A stretch of 62,000 bases of DNA. Source: Neocallimastix lanati (nom. inval.). Taxonomy: Eukaryota > Neocallimastigomycota > Neocallimastigomycetes > Neocallimastigales > Neocallimastigaceae. Below the pieces are notes generated by a model, which had not been told where the DNA came from, searched no databases, and saw only the letters and a list, made by a program, of their open reading frames with translations. The first letter of the stretch is position 1. Every line of letters begins with the position of its first letter. The DNA lies in contig JACVTC010000002.1 in NCBI GenBank assembly GCA_016946835.1, positions 1,990,001 to 2,052,000 of the forward strand. Direction: 5' to 3'. The position numbers and the translations under genes are program-made. Shown here one piece after another: positions 1 through 12,618 of this stretch.

Positions 1-39
<39 letters not shown>

Positions 40-813
40 TATTTATATTTATTTATATATTTATATTTGTACTTAGATAAATAAATAATAAAAAAAAAAA
101 TAAAAAAGATTATACTTGCAGTAATAAATTAGGTTGACAGGTACCGAATACTTTAACTTTGTATGGTTTAAAATTAAATTGAGAAATTTCAATTTGAAAA
201 GTTAAATGAGAGCTTCGATAGGAGCAAGGTTTGTATTCAATAACAATATCCACTGAATTCAGCGCAGGAATAATTCCTATAAAAAAATTAAAAAAAAAAA
301 AAAAAAAAAAAAAAGAAAGTCATAGAATATATATGCAAAGAATATACAATTATTTATGTTTATAGAATATAGAAATATATAATTTAAAATATATATATAT
401 ATATATATATAATATAAAATATATTAATAATATAAAATTATAACATAAAAATATAATAATATGCCAATAAAATAATATAAAAGTATAATAATGTAAAAAT
501 ATAATAATATAAAAATATAAAAATATAATAATATAAAAATATAAAAATATAAAAATATAAAAATATAATAATATAAAAATATAAAAATATAAAAATATAA
601 AAATATAAAAATATAAAAATATAAAAATATAAAAATATAAAATATAAAAATATAAAAATATAAAAATATAAAAATATAAAATATAAAAATATAAAAATAT
701 AAAAATATAAAAATATAAAAATATAAAAATATAAAAATAGAAAAATAGAAAAATATAAAAATATAAAATATAATAATATATATATATAATAAATAATATT
801 AAATAATATTTAG

Positions 814-861
<48 letters not shown>

Positions 862-3293
862 TTTTTTTGAAAAGTTTTATGTAAATATATTGTTTTTAAT
901 TTTTTTTAATATACCTTTTAATGGATAAATATTATAAAATGGATTGGGTTCTGTAATTTCAATTTTATATTCAAAATCAATAGGTATATTACATTTAATT
1001 GGGATAGTTTTAGTTTTACTATTAATATAAAAACATATAAAAAAAAATTATAAATATATATATTATTTATTATATATATTATAATAATTAAATAAAAAAT
1101 ATTATAAAGATTAATTATTTTTTCAAAATTAAAAATATATATATATATATCATTATTAGTATTTATATTTATAATATAAAAAAAATAATTATAAATATAT
1201 TATTTAATATTTTTAATCATTTTTATTTTATTTTATTTTATTTTATTTTATATTTCATATGATGATATCATATTTAAAATAGATATATACGTGTAGGCTA
1301 ATGGTACTTGTCCAAAATTAATTCTCTATTTAAAAAAAAAAAAGTTGTTATATTAGAATAGTTTTTTTTTATTAAAAAAAAATTTAATAATTAATTAGAA
1401 AAAATGCCTACTTTTGGGAAATCAATATCTGTTAATACTGGATATCTGGTGATGATTTATATTCATTTTAAAAAAGAATTTATATATAAGATAGTTATGT
1501 ATTTATAATAAATATATATATATATTATTATTATTATTATTATCATCATCATTATATTTTATTTCATTATTATAAATATAAATATAATATATATATTATT
1601 TTTATTTTATTGTTTATTCTTATATAATAGATCTTTTTTATTTTTTATTTTTTATTTTTTATTTTTTTATGTTTATTTTTATTTTTTTTTTTAAGTTTTT
1701 ACCCATGAATAGGAACGGTTACATTAATATCAGGTCCCATAATTTTAATGGTATCATAATAATATTTCCATTGGTCTGGAGTGAAGGATATAAGGACATC
1801 TTCACTCATTTGAGGAATAATATATCCCTTTATATTTATATATATACATAAATTATTATTATTATTGTTATTGTTGTTGTTGTTTGTTAATTGTCGTTAT
1901 TGTTTTTTTTTTTTTGTCATTTTTTATTTAATATTATATTTAATTTTTTTATTGGAATAATGAAAATTCATTTTATTTTTATTTTTATTTTTATTTTTTT
2001 TACATTATTTGTCATCCATTATTTATTAAAAAGCATATATATTAATAAATAATAAAAAAAAATATTATATAATATGAATTTAAATAAATTTATATTTAGT
2101 GTGATAATTCGAATATATATATATATATATATATATGGATATTTATATTTGAAAATTTAAAAAATGAAAATAATTAATATTATTTAAAATTTTAGATATT
2201 TTTTATTAATTTATATTTTTATATTATCAATTATTTTTTATTTTTTTTATTTTTTTTTTTATGATGTACTTTTTTTTTATGTTCAATAGTGAAATATTGA
2301 GTTTTTGGTGGTTGAACATTGATACGAATTTTCTTTGAACTTTTATTAACAATTCTATATTATAAATGTTCATATATGTACATATATATATATATATATT
2401 TATTTATTTGTTTTAGAAAAATATTTTAATAAATTTACGAATAAAATAGAAAAGATAAAATAAAATAGTGAATATAAATAAAGAATATATATTAATATAG
2501 AAATAATATATAATTTGTGATATTTATAAAAAGATATATATATATATATATATCGTTTCTTTGCATGTTTCATGTTTTATTTAATGAAACTAAAAAAAAA
2601 AAGAAAAAAATTAAATAGATTTTTTTTTTTCTTCTTCTTTTAAATAACTACCTAATAAATTGTTTTTGTGTACTATTCACATTAAATCCGGAAAAATGAA
2701 CAATTGAAGGTATACATTCAATTCTATCAGAATAATATAAAAAGTTGTCTTTTAATATATATTATAATTATAATTATAATTATTATTAATTATAATATAT
2801 AAATATATATAGTATATATGAGTTTTAAAACAAAAAAAATAAAATAATTATATATTATTAAAATAATATATATATTTGTTTAAAAAAAAAAAAAATACAA
2901 GTTAGTATATTAAATAATTAAAACTTGAAACTATTACAAAAAAAAAAAAAAAAAAAAAAAAGAAAAAAAATAATAGTTTCTATATATAAAGTTAATTATT
3001 TCTTTTATATATCATTATATAAAGCATCATGTTTGCCTCATTATAAGATATATAATAATAATAATAACTATGCATATAGATATTATTTAATAAATTAAAA
3101 AATCATATTCTTATTCTTCTTCTTTTTATTAATAATAAATTTAATATTAAATACTTTTAATCTCATCCGTATTATTTACTGCTGTCTTAATAATATCCAC
3201 ATATTTAGGATCCTGAAAAAAATTACCCGAATATTGACTATCATCATCTTTTACTTCTGATGTCAGTTCAGAATTAGTTATTTCACTTATCAT
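1..3293 (-). CDS. CFAP221/PCDP1-like flagellar central-apparatus protein, multi-exon, 3' end outside window
   Basis: Exon-like segments on the minus strand, joined by GT...AG introns, translate to a protein resembling CFAP221 (PCDP1). CFAP221 is an MSP/ASH-type beta-domain protein of the C1 central apparatus of motile flagella. The start is taken at 3293 (MISEITNSEL). Approximate exons are 3167-3293, 2647-2745 (ECIPSIVHFSGFNVNSTQK), 2272-2358 (INVQPPKTQYFTIEHKK), 1696-1828 (ISFTPDQWKYYYDTIKIMG), 1403-1450 and 1286-1330 (YPVLTDIDFPK, FGQVPLAYT), 911-1018 (IPIDFEYKIEITEPNPFYNI) and 118-277 (EISQFNFKPYKVKVFGTCQP). The order matches the N-terminal half of animal CFAP221 as I remember it. The gene runs off the left edge. 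Exon borders are by eye, and one or two short exons between 2750 and 3160 may be missed. Confidence 0.7.
486..772. repeat. ATAAAAAT-type octanucleotide microsatellite in an intron
   Basis: About 290 bp of imperfect tandem units of roughly eight bases (ATAAAAAT) lie inside an intron of the CFAP221-like gene. A few G substitutions near 740-750 and some shortened units break the array. It has no coding potential of its own. Confidence 0.8.
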
Positions 3294-3637
3294 TTCTCTC
3301 TCTTTTTATATGTGACTATATATATATCTATTGATGTAGATATAAATAAATATAATAACAATGCTTATTTACTGATTTATAATATTTATTTTTCTTTAAT
3401 AAGGTTGTCTATAATTTCATAAAGTTTTTATAAAGTTATAAAATTTAAAAGAGAAAAAAAAAAAAAGCATATATATATAATTGATTATAATTAAACCAAA
3501 AGATAGCGGAAAAAAATTTTTTTTTCAAAAGATATATATATATATATTAATTTTGGTAAAAGTTTTATCTATATATAATAAATTATTTAAACATAATAAT
3601 TAAAATAATAACACAACTATACTTTTGTTTTATTATA

Positions 3638-3670
<33 letters not shown>

Positions 3671-3942
3671 ACTATATTTTTTCCTTCCCAAATAAAAAAA
3701 TTTAGATTAATTTTTTTTTTTAAAAATATTTTAATTATTAATTTTAATAATATATATCTATTTTAAAAAAAAAAATGCTTAAAAATAATTTTATTATTAT
3801 AATTTTTATTTTAATGTTAATATTATATATATTTTAGATAAAAAAAAAAAGATTTTACTATAATTAATAATTATATATATATAATAATTTTATTCTATAA
3901 TATTTATAATATTATTAAAGTTTGCATCCACTATTAATTATA

Positions 3943-4013
<71 letters not shown>

Positions 4014-5486
4014 ATGAGTATATCCTATAAAATTATAAAGTATATATCAAAAAATATTATTTCATAAATATATCCAATAATTATTTTAAAAAAAAAGGAA
4101 AATGCTCTATAAAATAATGTAAATTTATGTTATATAAATATATCCTACCTTATTATATTTAAATAATTTAATCCTAAACTATTTATTTTAATTAAAAATT
4201 ATATTTTTGCTAATTTTTATATTTACATGGATTTTTATATTTATTCTATTTTGATATATATATATAAATTTAATTATTCATAATAAATATAAATTCATTA
4301 GTAGTATAATTTTATTAATAGTTTTATATGTTTTTTAAATCTATCAATTAGCAATTAAATATCTTGTATATAATAATAAATATAAATTATCTATAATAAT
4401 TATAACCTTTTTTTCATTAATTCATTAATATTAAATATATATATAACTATATTTTAATTATTATATAAAAAGCTTTTTTTTTTTTTTTTTTTATTAATGT
4501 ATGTTAAATATATATATATATATGTCTACTAAAAAAATTTTTTTTTATATCATTTGAAATTTTTATCATAATTTATTTTTTTTTGTTGATTAAAACTCAG
4601 ATATATATACTAATAGTTATATTAAATAAAAATATACAAAGTAATTTACCTTTTATTTTAGAGTTACATTAGAATCAATGAAATTAAATAAAATAAAATA
4701 AATAATAATGAATAATAATAATAATAATGAATAATAGTAATAATAAATAATTGTAGTAATAAATAATAATAGATCATAATTTAAATATATAAAAATATTA
4801 TTTTTTATTTTTTATTTTTTTTTTATTTTGTCCTACATTCAAAAAAAGAAAAAATACAAAAAATAAATATGATATATCTATATCTATATATATATATATT
4901 TTAAAAAAAAATGATATATGTGATTAATAAATATATATAATTAAAAATAATAAAATGAATATTATAAAAGAGTCAAATAATATATAACTAACAATATTTT
5001 CTTATATATGTTCATAATATTAATATCATTTTTTTTATTTTTATATTCTTTTATTTATTATATTTATTTATTTATTTATTTATTTATTATTTAATTGTTT
5101 TTTTATTTTTTGAAATTAATAAAATCGAATAAAAAAAATTTTTTTAAAACATAAATAAAAACCTATGTTTTAATATAAAAAAAACAAAAAAAAATATAAA
5201 ATGTATAAAATAAAAAATATAAAATAAAATATCTTATATATTATAAATTAATTAATAATACTTAGTACAACACCAATAATAATAATAATAATAATAATAA
5301 AAATATATAATATAGTATATACTTAATTAAATTTTAAAAAATAAAAGAAAAAAATATTAATTTTTTTTATTTAATGAAAAGTTTATATATATATTTTATT
5401 TATAATTGTTAAATTAGAAATTTCATATACATCAATTTCAAATGATTATTATTATTCAATTTTAAAATAAAAAAAAAGTTTCTTTG

Positions 5487-5528
<42 letters not shown>

Positions 5529-5905
5529 CATAAATACTATAAAATCAATAAAATCTTATATATATATATATATATATAAAATGATTCAATAAAGCAACTT
5601 TTTAAATTTCATAATTATATTCAATAAATCTTATTTTATTTTTTATTATAATAATTTAAATTTACAATATTTATAATAATAATTATTCATATATATATAT
5701 ATATGAATCAAAGTAAATAAACAAGACTCTATTTATATATAAAATAATTATAATCAATTTCAACATATAAAATAATCATAGTCAATTATTATTATTATTA
5801 TATTTTTTTTTTTCGATTTACAATCAATATATATTTATTTCTTTTTAAAATTTTAAAGTTACCCATTATTTAGTTTTTATATAAATTAATTTTAGTTTTT
5901 CAAAA
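3294..5905. other. AT-only intergenic region between divergent genes
   Basis: This 2.6-kb spacer separates the CFAP221-like gene (minus) from the securin-like gene (plus), so it should hold both promoters. It is nearly all A and T, with (ATT)n near 3640-3668, a poly-T tract of almost 50 bases near 3959-4006 and another near 5491-5528. I see no ORF with plausible amino-acid composition, no RNA gene and no recognisable promoter element. Confidence 0.6.
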
Positions 5906-6611
5906 ATGTTAAGAGCCATTCTATCAAATAGGCTTTCATCAAACAATGAAGCTAAAGAAAATCGTACAATTCATAAAACTCCAAGTAAAAAAGCATTAAA
6001 TAAAACAAGTAATTATATATATATATATTAAATATATGAATTATCATAATATAATTATTATAATTTTTTTAATTTTTTATAATCCATTTTAAAATTATTT
6101 ATTATTTTTTTTTTATTTAAAATATATATTAATTATTCATAATATATATAGTTGGTAATAAATTAAAAAATGGTTCTTCTACAAAAAAATTAAATAAATT
6201 ACAAGCCTATGGTAATGACCTTAATTCCCTTAATATTATTAGTGATGATAAGGAATTATTAAAACAAAATAATTTAAAAACACCTTTAAAAATAAGTCAA
6301 CAACGTGCACCTTTATCTAATATTAAGAAAGCCAATGTAAAAGAAAAATCTTTAAAAAATTTAAATAATCAATATATAAAAAAAACACCCCATTCTTCTA
6401 TGAAAAAGAAATCATCAGCTTCTCTCACTCATACGCCTACTTCATCTTCCTTTAAAATTAATCAAACTACTCATAAATTCCATAATGAAAATGAAAATGT
6501 TCCTTTACGTAATAAATCCCTCAAACGTCATAATTCTTTATCATCCTTAGTTTCCAACACTACCACTAGTACTTCCTTTTCTACTAATTTAAAGAAAAAT
6601 AATAATAACAA

Positions 6612-6655
<44 letters not shown>

Positions 6656-6876
6656 GTAATAATAATTTTGAAAATACTAGCAATAGTAGTTATCATACTT
6701 CATTACAAGAAGCCCATACCAAAGAAAACATTTTTATAAGACATATGAAAAATAATACTATTCTAAATGATATTGATGATATAGAATATATGCCACCTTC
6801 ATTATCTCACTTAAGTAAGTATAAAAATAAAAATAAATAAAAAAAAAAAAAAAATAGAGTTTAAATTTAATAAAAA

Positions 6877-6911
<35 letters not shown>

Positions 6912-7268
6912 TTTTAACAAAATTAAGAAAATATATATTAAATTTAGTGATATTTTACTTTTGTATAAATATAAAAAATTATTTATAATATATTTTAATA
7001 ATATTTTTTTATCCTTTATATTTAATTATATAATAATAATAATAATAATAAATATAATGTAGAAGAAGAAATAGAACCAAAATATAAAATAGATTATGAA
7101 AAATTAGTGAATTATAAACCAGTTACCGTTGTTGATTCTGATTTATTTAAAAGAGTTAATGAAGAAATTGATATTGAATTAGATCCAGAAGCTAATGCAT
7201 TAAAGACAAAAAGTAAATATATATCTATATCTATATCTATTAAATAATAATAATAATAATAATTTTTT

Positions 7269-7301
<33 letters not shown>

Positions 7302-7351
7302 TTTATTTTCTATATTTTTATATATAAATATAAATATATAATTGATAAATT

Positions 7352-7393
<42 letters not shown>

Positions 7394-8068
7394 TATAATA
7401 AATTAGATTTTGAGTTTGTTAATGATTTTGTTCTTGATTTAGATTCAGACAAATCATTAAAATCAAACAATAATAAAGATAAGGATACTAAAAATAATAT
7501 TAATGAAAATGAAAATGAAAACGAAAACGAAAATAAAGAGAATATTGATAATGATAATAATGATGAAGATAAAGATATCATAAAAAAACAGAAAGAAAAA
7601 GCTCTCCAAGAAAAATTATCTCAAGATTTTAATATAAGTTTTGAGGAAGCTTCAGAAGGTTAATATATATAATATATTTAAAAAAATTTTTTTTTTTTAA
7701 AAAAAAAAAAAAATAAAAGTAATGATTAATGATGATGATAAAACAATAACAAAAAACAACAATAATAATATAACTAATCATAAATTATATATAATATATA
7801 TATCATAATATTTTATATTTCCATATTTTTTTTTTTTTTTAAATAAATAATAAAAATAAAAATTTATTACATATAATTAATGGCATGTACTTTCTTATTA
7901 CCTACTATCACTATAAAAACTAAAACATAACTACGTTTACAATGACTTATAATTAATTAATTAATTTTTATTTAAAAAAAAAAAAAAAAAGATGAAGAAA
8001 TTAAACTTCCAGATTTCCTTACTACAGAGGATCATGACTCTTTATATTTTGATGAAATTCAACTTTGA
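5906..8068 (+). CDS. Securin-like APC/C substrate candidate, five exons
   Basis: Five exons (5906-6008, 6152-6814, 7063-7212, 7407-7658, 7992-8068) join in phase into a protein of about 415 residues. Residues 17-19 form a KEN box (EAKENRT). A D-box-like segment (QQRAPLSNIKKAN) follows. The middle is basic and Ser/Thr/Asn-rich with an Asn run encoded by AAT repeats. Near the end of exon 2 is DDIEYMPPSLSHL, which I recall as similar to the separase-contacting segment of fungal securins. The C-terminal half is acidic and ends in LYFDEIQL. Securin holds separase inactive until the APC/C destroys it at anaphase, and KEN plus D-box near a basic N-terminus with an acidic C-terminus fits. Overall similarity cannot be tested here; another APC/C substrate is possible. 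Confidence 0.5.
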
Positions 8069-8563
8069 AAAAAAAAAAAAAAATAAATAATAATATAAAT
8101 TAATATAAAAAAGAAATAAAAGTAATAAAAAAAAAAAAAAAAGTAAAATACAATAAAATAAATTACAACATTTATATATAATCATATATTTAAAAAAAAA
8201 TATTATATCAATCGATTTAAAAAAGTTATATTATTATAAAATTATTATAAAATTATATTATTGTAAGCATAATTTATAAATTTTTTTTTTTTTGTAATTT
8301 ATTTTTATTTTTATTTTATTTTTATTTTTATTTTATTTTTTTATTTCTTATTTTATTCCATATCTCCATTACTATATATATATCTTATTAAACTTTATTG
8401 TTTTTTTATTGTTTTTATTTTTTGAATTTTATTATATATATATATATATATTCTATTCTATACATAACAGTTAATAATAATTTTAGCATAAAATAGTAAT
8501 TTTAAGTAAATAATAGTTTGTAGATTAATAATAATTATCATTATAAGTTTATAAGTTTTCACC

Positions 8564-8599
<36 letters not shown>

Positions 8600-9345
8600 A
8601 TTAAATAAATAAATAATAAAAAAAAATATTAAATATTAAATTTCTGATAGATGTACATTTATATATTTCATTTTTGCTTTTTTTTTTTTATTTTTTTTTT
8701 TTTTTTATTTGATACATATATTTATACTCTCATTAATATATATTTATAAATAAATATATAATAATAAAAAATTTAAAATATATATATATATATATATATA
8801 TAAGATGACAGGATTCAACATCATTAGTCATTATTAATATAAAAGGTTTTTTTTTTTTTTAATTTTTATTAAACTGTTTGATTCATAAAAAATTATTTTT
8901 AACCATTTTTATATAGAAGAGGTCAGTCAATATCATTTTAAATTAATAATATATATATATTATATATATTTATATTTATATAAGATTATGAAATAAAATT
9001 TATTTACTATATTATCAAAATTCATATATAAATATATATATAAATAAAAATAGTATTTTTTTTTTTTTTTATTTATTTTTTAATTTCTAATTATTTTTTA
9101 TTATCAATTATTTTTATTATCAATTATTTTTATTATCAATTATTTTTATTATCAATTATTGTTATTATTAATTAATTAATTAATTATTATTATTATTATT
9201 ATTAATTTATTTATTTAGTGTTGTTATTAATTATTATAAGTATTCTTTCTAAAAACCAAAATTCTTTATAGATTTTAAAAATAAAAAATAAAAAATATAA
9301 AAATAAAAAATAAAAAATATAAAATTAAAAAATAAATATATAAAA

Positions 9346-9411
<66 letters not shown>

Positions 9412-9437
9412 GTATATTATTAAATAAAGTTTATTTA

Positions 9438-9470
<33 letters not shown>

Positions 9471-9951
9471 TAAAAATTTAAAAAACAAATGGGAATAATG
9501 CCCCATTACTCTTTAATACATAAAGCCATAAATATATTTATATAGATTTATAAGAGATCACATTAAAAAAATTTTTTTTAAAACATTATAAATGTAACAT
9601 ACACTATAAATATATTAAAATATTATAAAAAATAGAAAATAATAGCTTAACTATTAATAATTATTTCTTATTATTGTTGTAAATATATTCATTTAAAAAA
9701 AAAAAAAAAACATAAATATACATATACCATATACATACCACTTAATTTCATATATAAAAATAACATTTTAATCATTGACTCAATAAATCAAAAAATATAA
9801 TTCTTTAATATAATTGGAACAAAATTGACTATCAATTACCTACCAATAAATATAATAAATATAATAAATATAATAAATATAAATATAAAATAAAATTTTT
9901 AATATACTAATAATAATTTCATTTCCTTCACTTTGTGCATTTTACTTCCAA

Positions 9952-10009
<58 letters not shown>

Positions 10010-10189
10010 TCACATTTCTACTATTAATAATTTTATTGTTTCATATCTTTTATTAATAATATATATATATTAATAACTTTAAACTCAAATTTTTAAAATT
10101 TCAATTAATATATATTTTTCTTTTTTACTTTTTACTTTTTACTTATTTTTTTTTTTTTATTTTTTTTTTTTCTAAAAAAATTTTTCATG
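8069..10189. other. AT-only intergenic region with long poly-T tracts
   Basis: No coding signal is seen between the securin-like gene and the decayed ankyrin array. The stretch contains several poly-T tracts, including one of almost 60 bases ending at 9407 and one of almost 50 bases ending at 10006, and short tandem units TATCAATTATTTT near 9100-9160. Confidence 0.6.
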
Positions 10190-10317
10190 TTCAATTAAAA
10201 TTTTTATCATGGATTCATTTTGTTTTTTCATATGCTACAGTTAAAGGTGAGCTTTATTATTATCTTTTCATTCCACATTAACATTGGCGCCATGTCCAAT
10301 TAAATTCATTTTAACAT

Positions 10318-10365
<48 letters not shown>

Positions 10366-10647
10366 GGCAATATTTATCAGTGTATAAATTTTATTATTAT
10401 AATAGAATTTATAACTCTAACTAGAATCATTATTACTAATTTTGAATATTAGCATTAGCACCAAACTCAAATTTTTGAAATCTTCAAGGTTCTATCTTGA
10501 CAAATTATAGTTTAAAGAGTAAGTACTTTCTCTGTTAGAGTAGTAGTAAAAGCTTGCTGGAATGGAACATCATCTATAGAGGATGAGAATCTCTTATTTA
10601 ATTATTCTTTCGAACTCAATTAAAAGTTTGACCATAGCATAAATTCA

Positions 10648-10693
<46 letters not shown>

Positions 10694-11650
10694 CACTTCC
10701 ATAATTAATGGTGAATAATCTCTATTATATTGATTTGATCTATTTGAGTGGCAAGTTTAATTAGTGTGTCTTTACAATGGATCCATTTCTATTTTCATAT
10801 GCAATGGTTAAAGAAGTACCAGTTTTATTATAATTATAACTTAGATAATTATGTATTCATATTTAATATTCAAAATTTATATTAATATCATAGATTCATT
10901 TTGATTTTTCACATACAATCATTTAGGGTGTGTATTAAATTTTATTATAATCCTTTAAATATATTATTATAATCATTCATATATTCAATATTAGGATTAG
11001 CATCATACTCAATTATACAAATTTTCCATAGATTCATTTTTTTTTTCACAGGCAATTGCTAAAGGTGTAAAATTCTCATTTTCATTTTTTTCACAGTAAC
11101 AATTATCGCTATGTTCAGTTGAAGTTTTTAATCATTATTTACTTTCTTTTTTTCATAGATAATTATTAAATGATTACTGATTCTTATTCTATATAATAAT
11201 AATAACTACTTTCAATTTTAACATTAGCACCATGTTCTGTTTAAAGTTTTTATCATGGATTAATTTCCTCTTTCACATGAAACAATTAAAGGTGTTTCAA
11301 ATTCATTCATATCTCTTCCATATTCAACAATAAACATCATAATCATGTTCATTTAAATATTTTTACAAGTTTTTACAATACCATTCTGATTATCATTAAC
11401 ATTGGCATCATGTTCAATAAAATTTTTTATTATTAATTCATTTTTATTTTATATAAGTAAAGCTTAATGGTGAATACAATTATCAAATGATTTTATGTCC
11501 TCAGCACAAACAAATATACATTATTATAATTACAACAATCATTAGAAATAAAGACCATTTCTGTACTTTAACTTACATATTTGTCATATCATTAAATTCA
11601 ATATTAGTATTAGCTCCCATGATAAATTAATTATTTCATCATGAATTCCT
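10190..11650 (-). pseudogene. Decayed ankyrin-repeat gene
   Basis: Translating the minus strand in broken frames gives recurring ankyrin-repeat pieces: near 11220-11290 TPLIVSCERGN followed by EHGANVK, near 11400-11430 NFIEHDANVN, near 10280-10320 LIGHGANVN, near 10440-10480 EFGANANI, and near 10195-10250 PLTVAYEK. The spacing suits 33-residue repeats with the TPL helix start and the GANVN turn. Stops, frameshifts and two poly-T insertions (10321-10362, 10659-10693) interrupt every frame, so it is not functional. Ankyrin repeats mediate protein binding; large families are typical of gut-fungal and giant-virus genomes, so the origin is open. It abuts the decayed transposase on the same strand. 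Confidence 0.7.
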
Positions 11651-11654
11651 TTCT

Positions 11655-12370
11655 TTTTATATTTCTTCAAATAACATTTCATAAGTAACGTATTCTTTAT
11701 TTTTTAATATTGAGAAAGAAGTGGTACAAAAATTATTTAATATAAATTCTAGTAATGAACACTTGATAACTAAATTTAGGTACAATATAAAAAGTATCAT
11801 CTGCAAAAATATCTAAAATATATTTCATAAATAATTTTGCTTGGAATGGAAATTGGAAGATTATTAAATTTGCATTTTTGAATATTATAAAATTCTCATT
11901 TCTTACTGTTTTATAATGTTTTGATTCATAAGGAATTTTATCAAATATTTGTTACATCAGGAGGTAGTTGTTTATTTATATTTATTGTTAATTTTGATTT
12001 AATAATTTTATATTCAGGACATATAAATTCAATTTTTTGTGAAACTGCATTAAATATACGTTTAGGTTTTATATCTAAAGGTATTGAACTTTTTCTAATT
12101 TTTTCTTTAATTTTATGTTTTGTAATTGATACAGATGCATCAAATTCTTTTTCAAGATTATTATATAAAAAAATTTCCTTCTTATCGTTTAAAATAATGA
12201 AAGATTTGCATTTATTTAAAGTTGCATTTTCAGTAATCTATATACTTTAGTAGAATTAACTTTTTTTTTTTTTTAGATGAAAAATTAAATTTATACTTTT
12301 TGTTAATAGTAATTTGTTCTTTTCCTCGATTAGTTTCACTTATTTTAATATTTATATTTTCATCCATTTA
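11655..12370 (-). pseudogene. Decayed FLYWCH/MULE-type transposase, N-terminal part
   Basis: The minus strand from an ATG near 12370 reads MDENINIKISETNRGKEQ and, after frameshifts, NKCKSFIILNDKKEI and SIPLDIKPKRIFNAVS. It then gives IFADDTFYIVPKFSYQVFIT near 11760-11810 and TYEMLFEEI near 11660-11690. This is the layout of MULE-like transposases with an N-terminal FLYWCH zinc finger: a degraded zinc-finger region, a linker, then the hallmark segment with the first catalytic Asp (usually ADGTF, here ADDTF). Homology stops where ankyrin-type sequence begins near 11650, so the C-terminal catalytic half is absent. Several frameshifts and a stop show it is dead. Confidence 0.65.
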
Positions 12371-12588
12371 TAATAAAATATTTAAATATTTAAATAAATA
12401 TATTTAATTATATATGCTATGATTAAAAATCTTTTAAACAAATAAATATTTTTTTATAATTTTCAAAGCAATTTAAGATAATATTCAAAACATTACAATT
12501 AATACCATTTCTAAATCTGATTATGACTTATTTATTTATTTATTTATTTAATTATATATAATTGTATTAAAAAATATAAAAAGATTTA

Positions 12589-12618
12589 TGGCGTCAAATA
12601 AAAACAATAAGAACGCCA
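12589..12618. repeat. Short GC-containing inverted repeat upstream of the decayed transposase
   Basis: TGGCGT (12589-12594) and ACGCCA (12613-12618) are perfectly complementary across an A/T loop, about 220 bp outside the transposase start. In this A/T background a GC-bearing stem is unusual, and it could be part of the transposon's terminal region. No matching distal terminus was found. Confidence 0.35.

Noticed and set aside
1669-1851. 60-codon plus-strand frame
   Set aside because: It covers the antisense of a CFAP221-like exon and intronic A/T sequence.
11921-12250. 109-codon plus-strand frame
   Set aside because: It is the antisense of the decayed FLYWCH/MULE transposase, whose minus-strand translation is recognisable.
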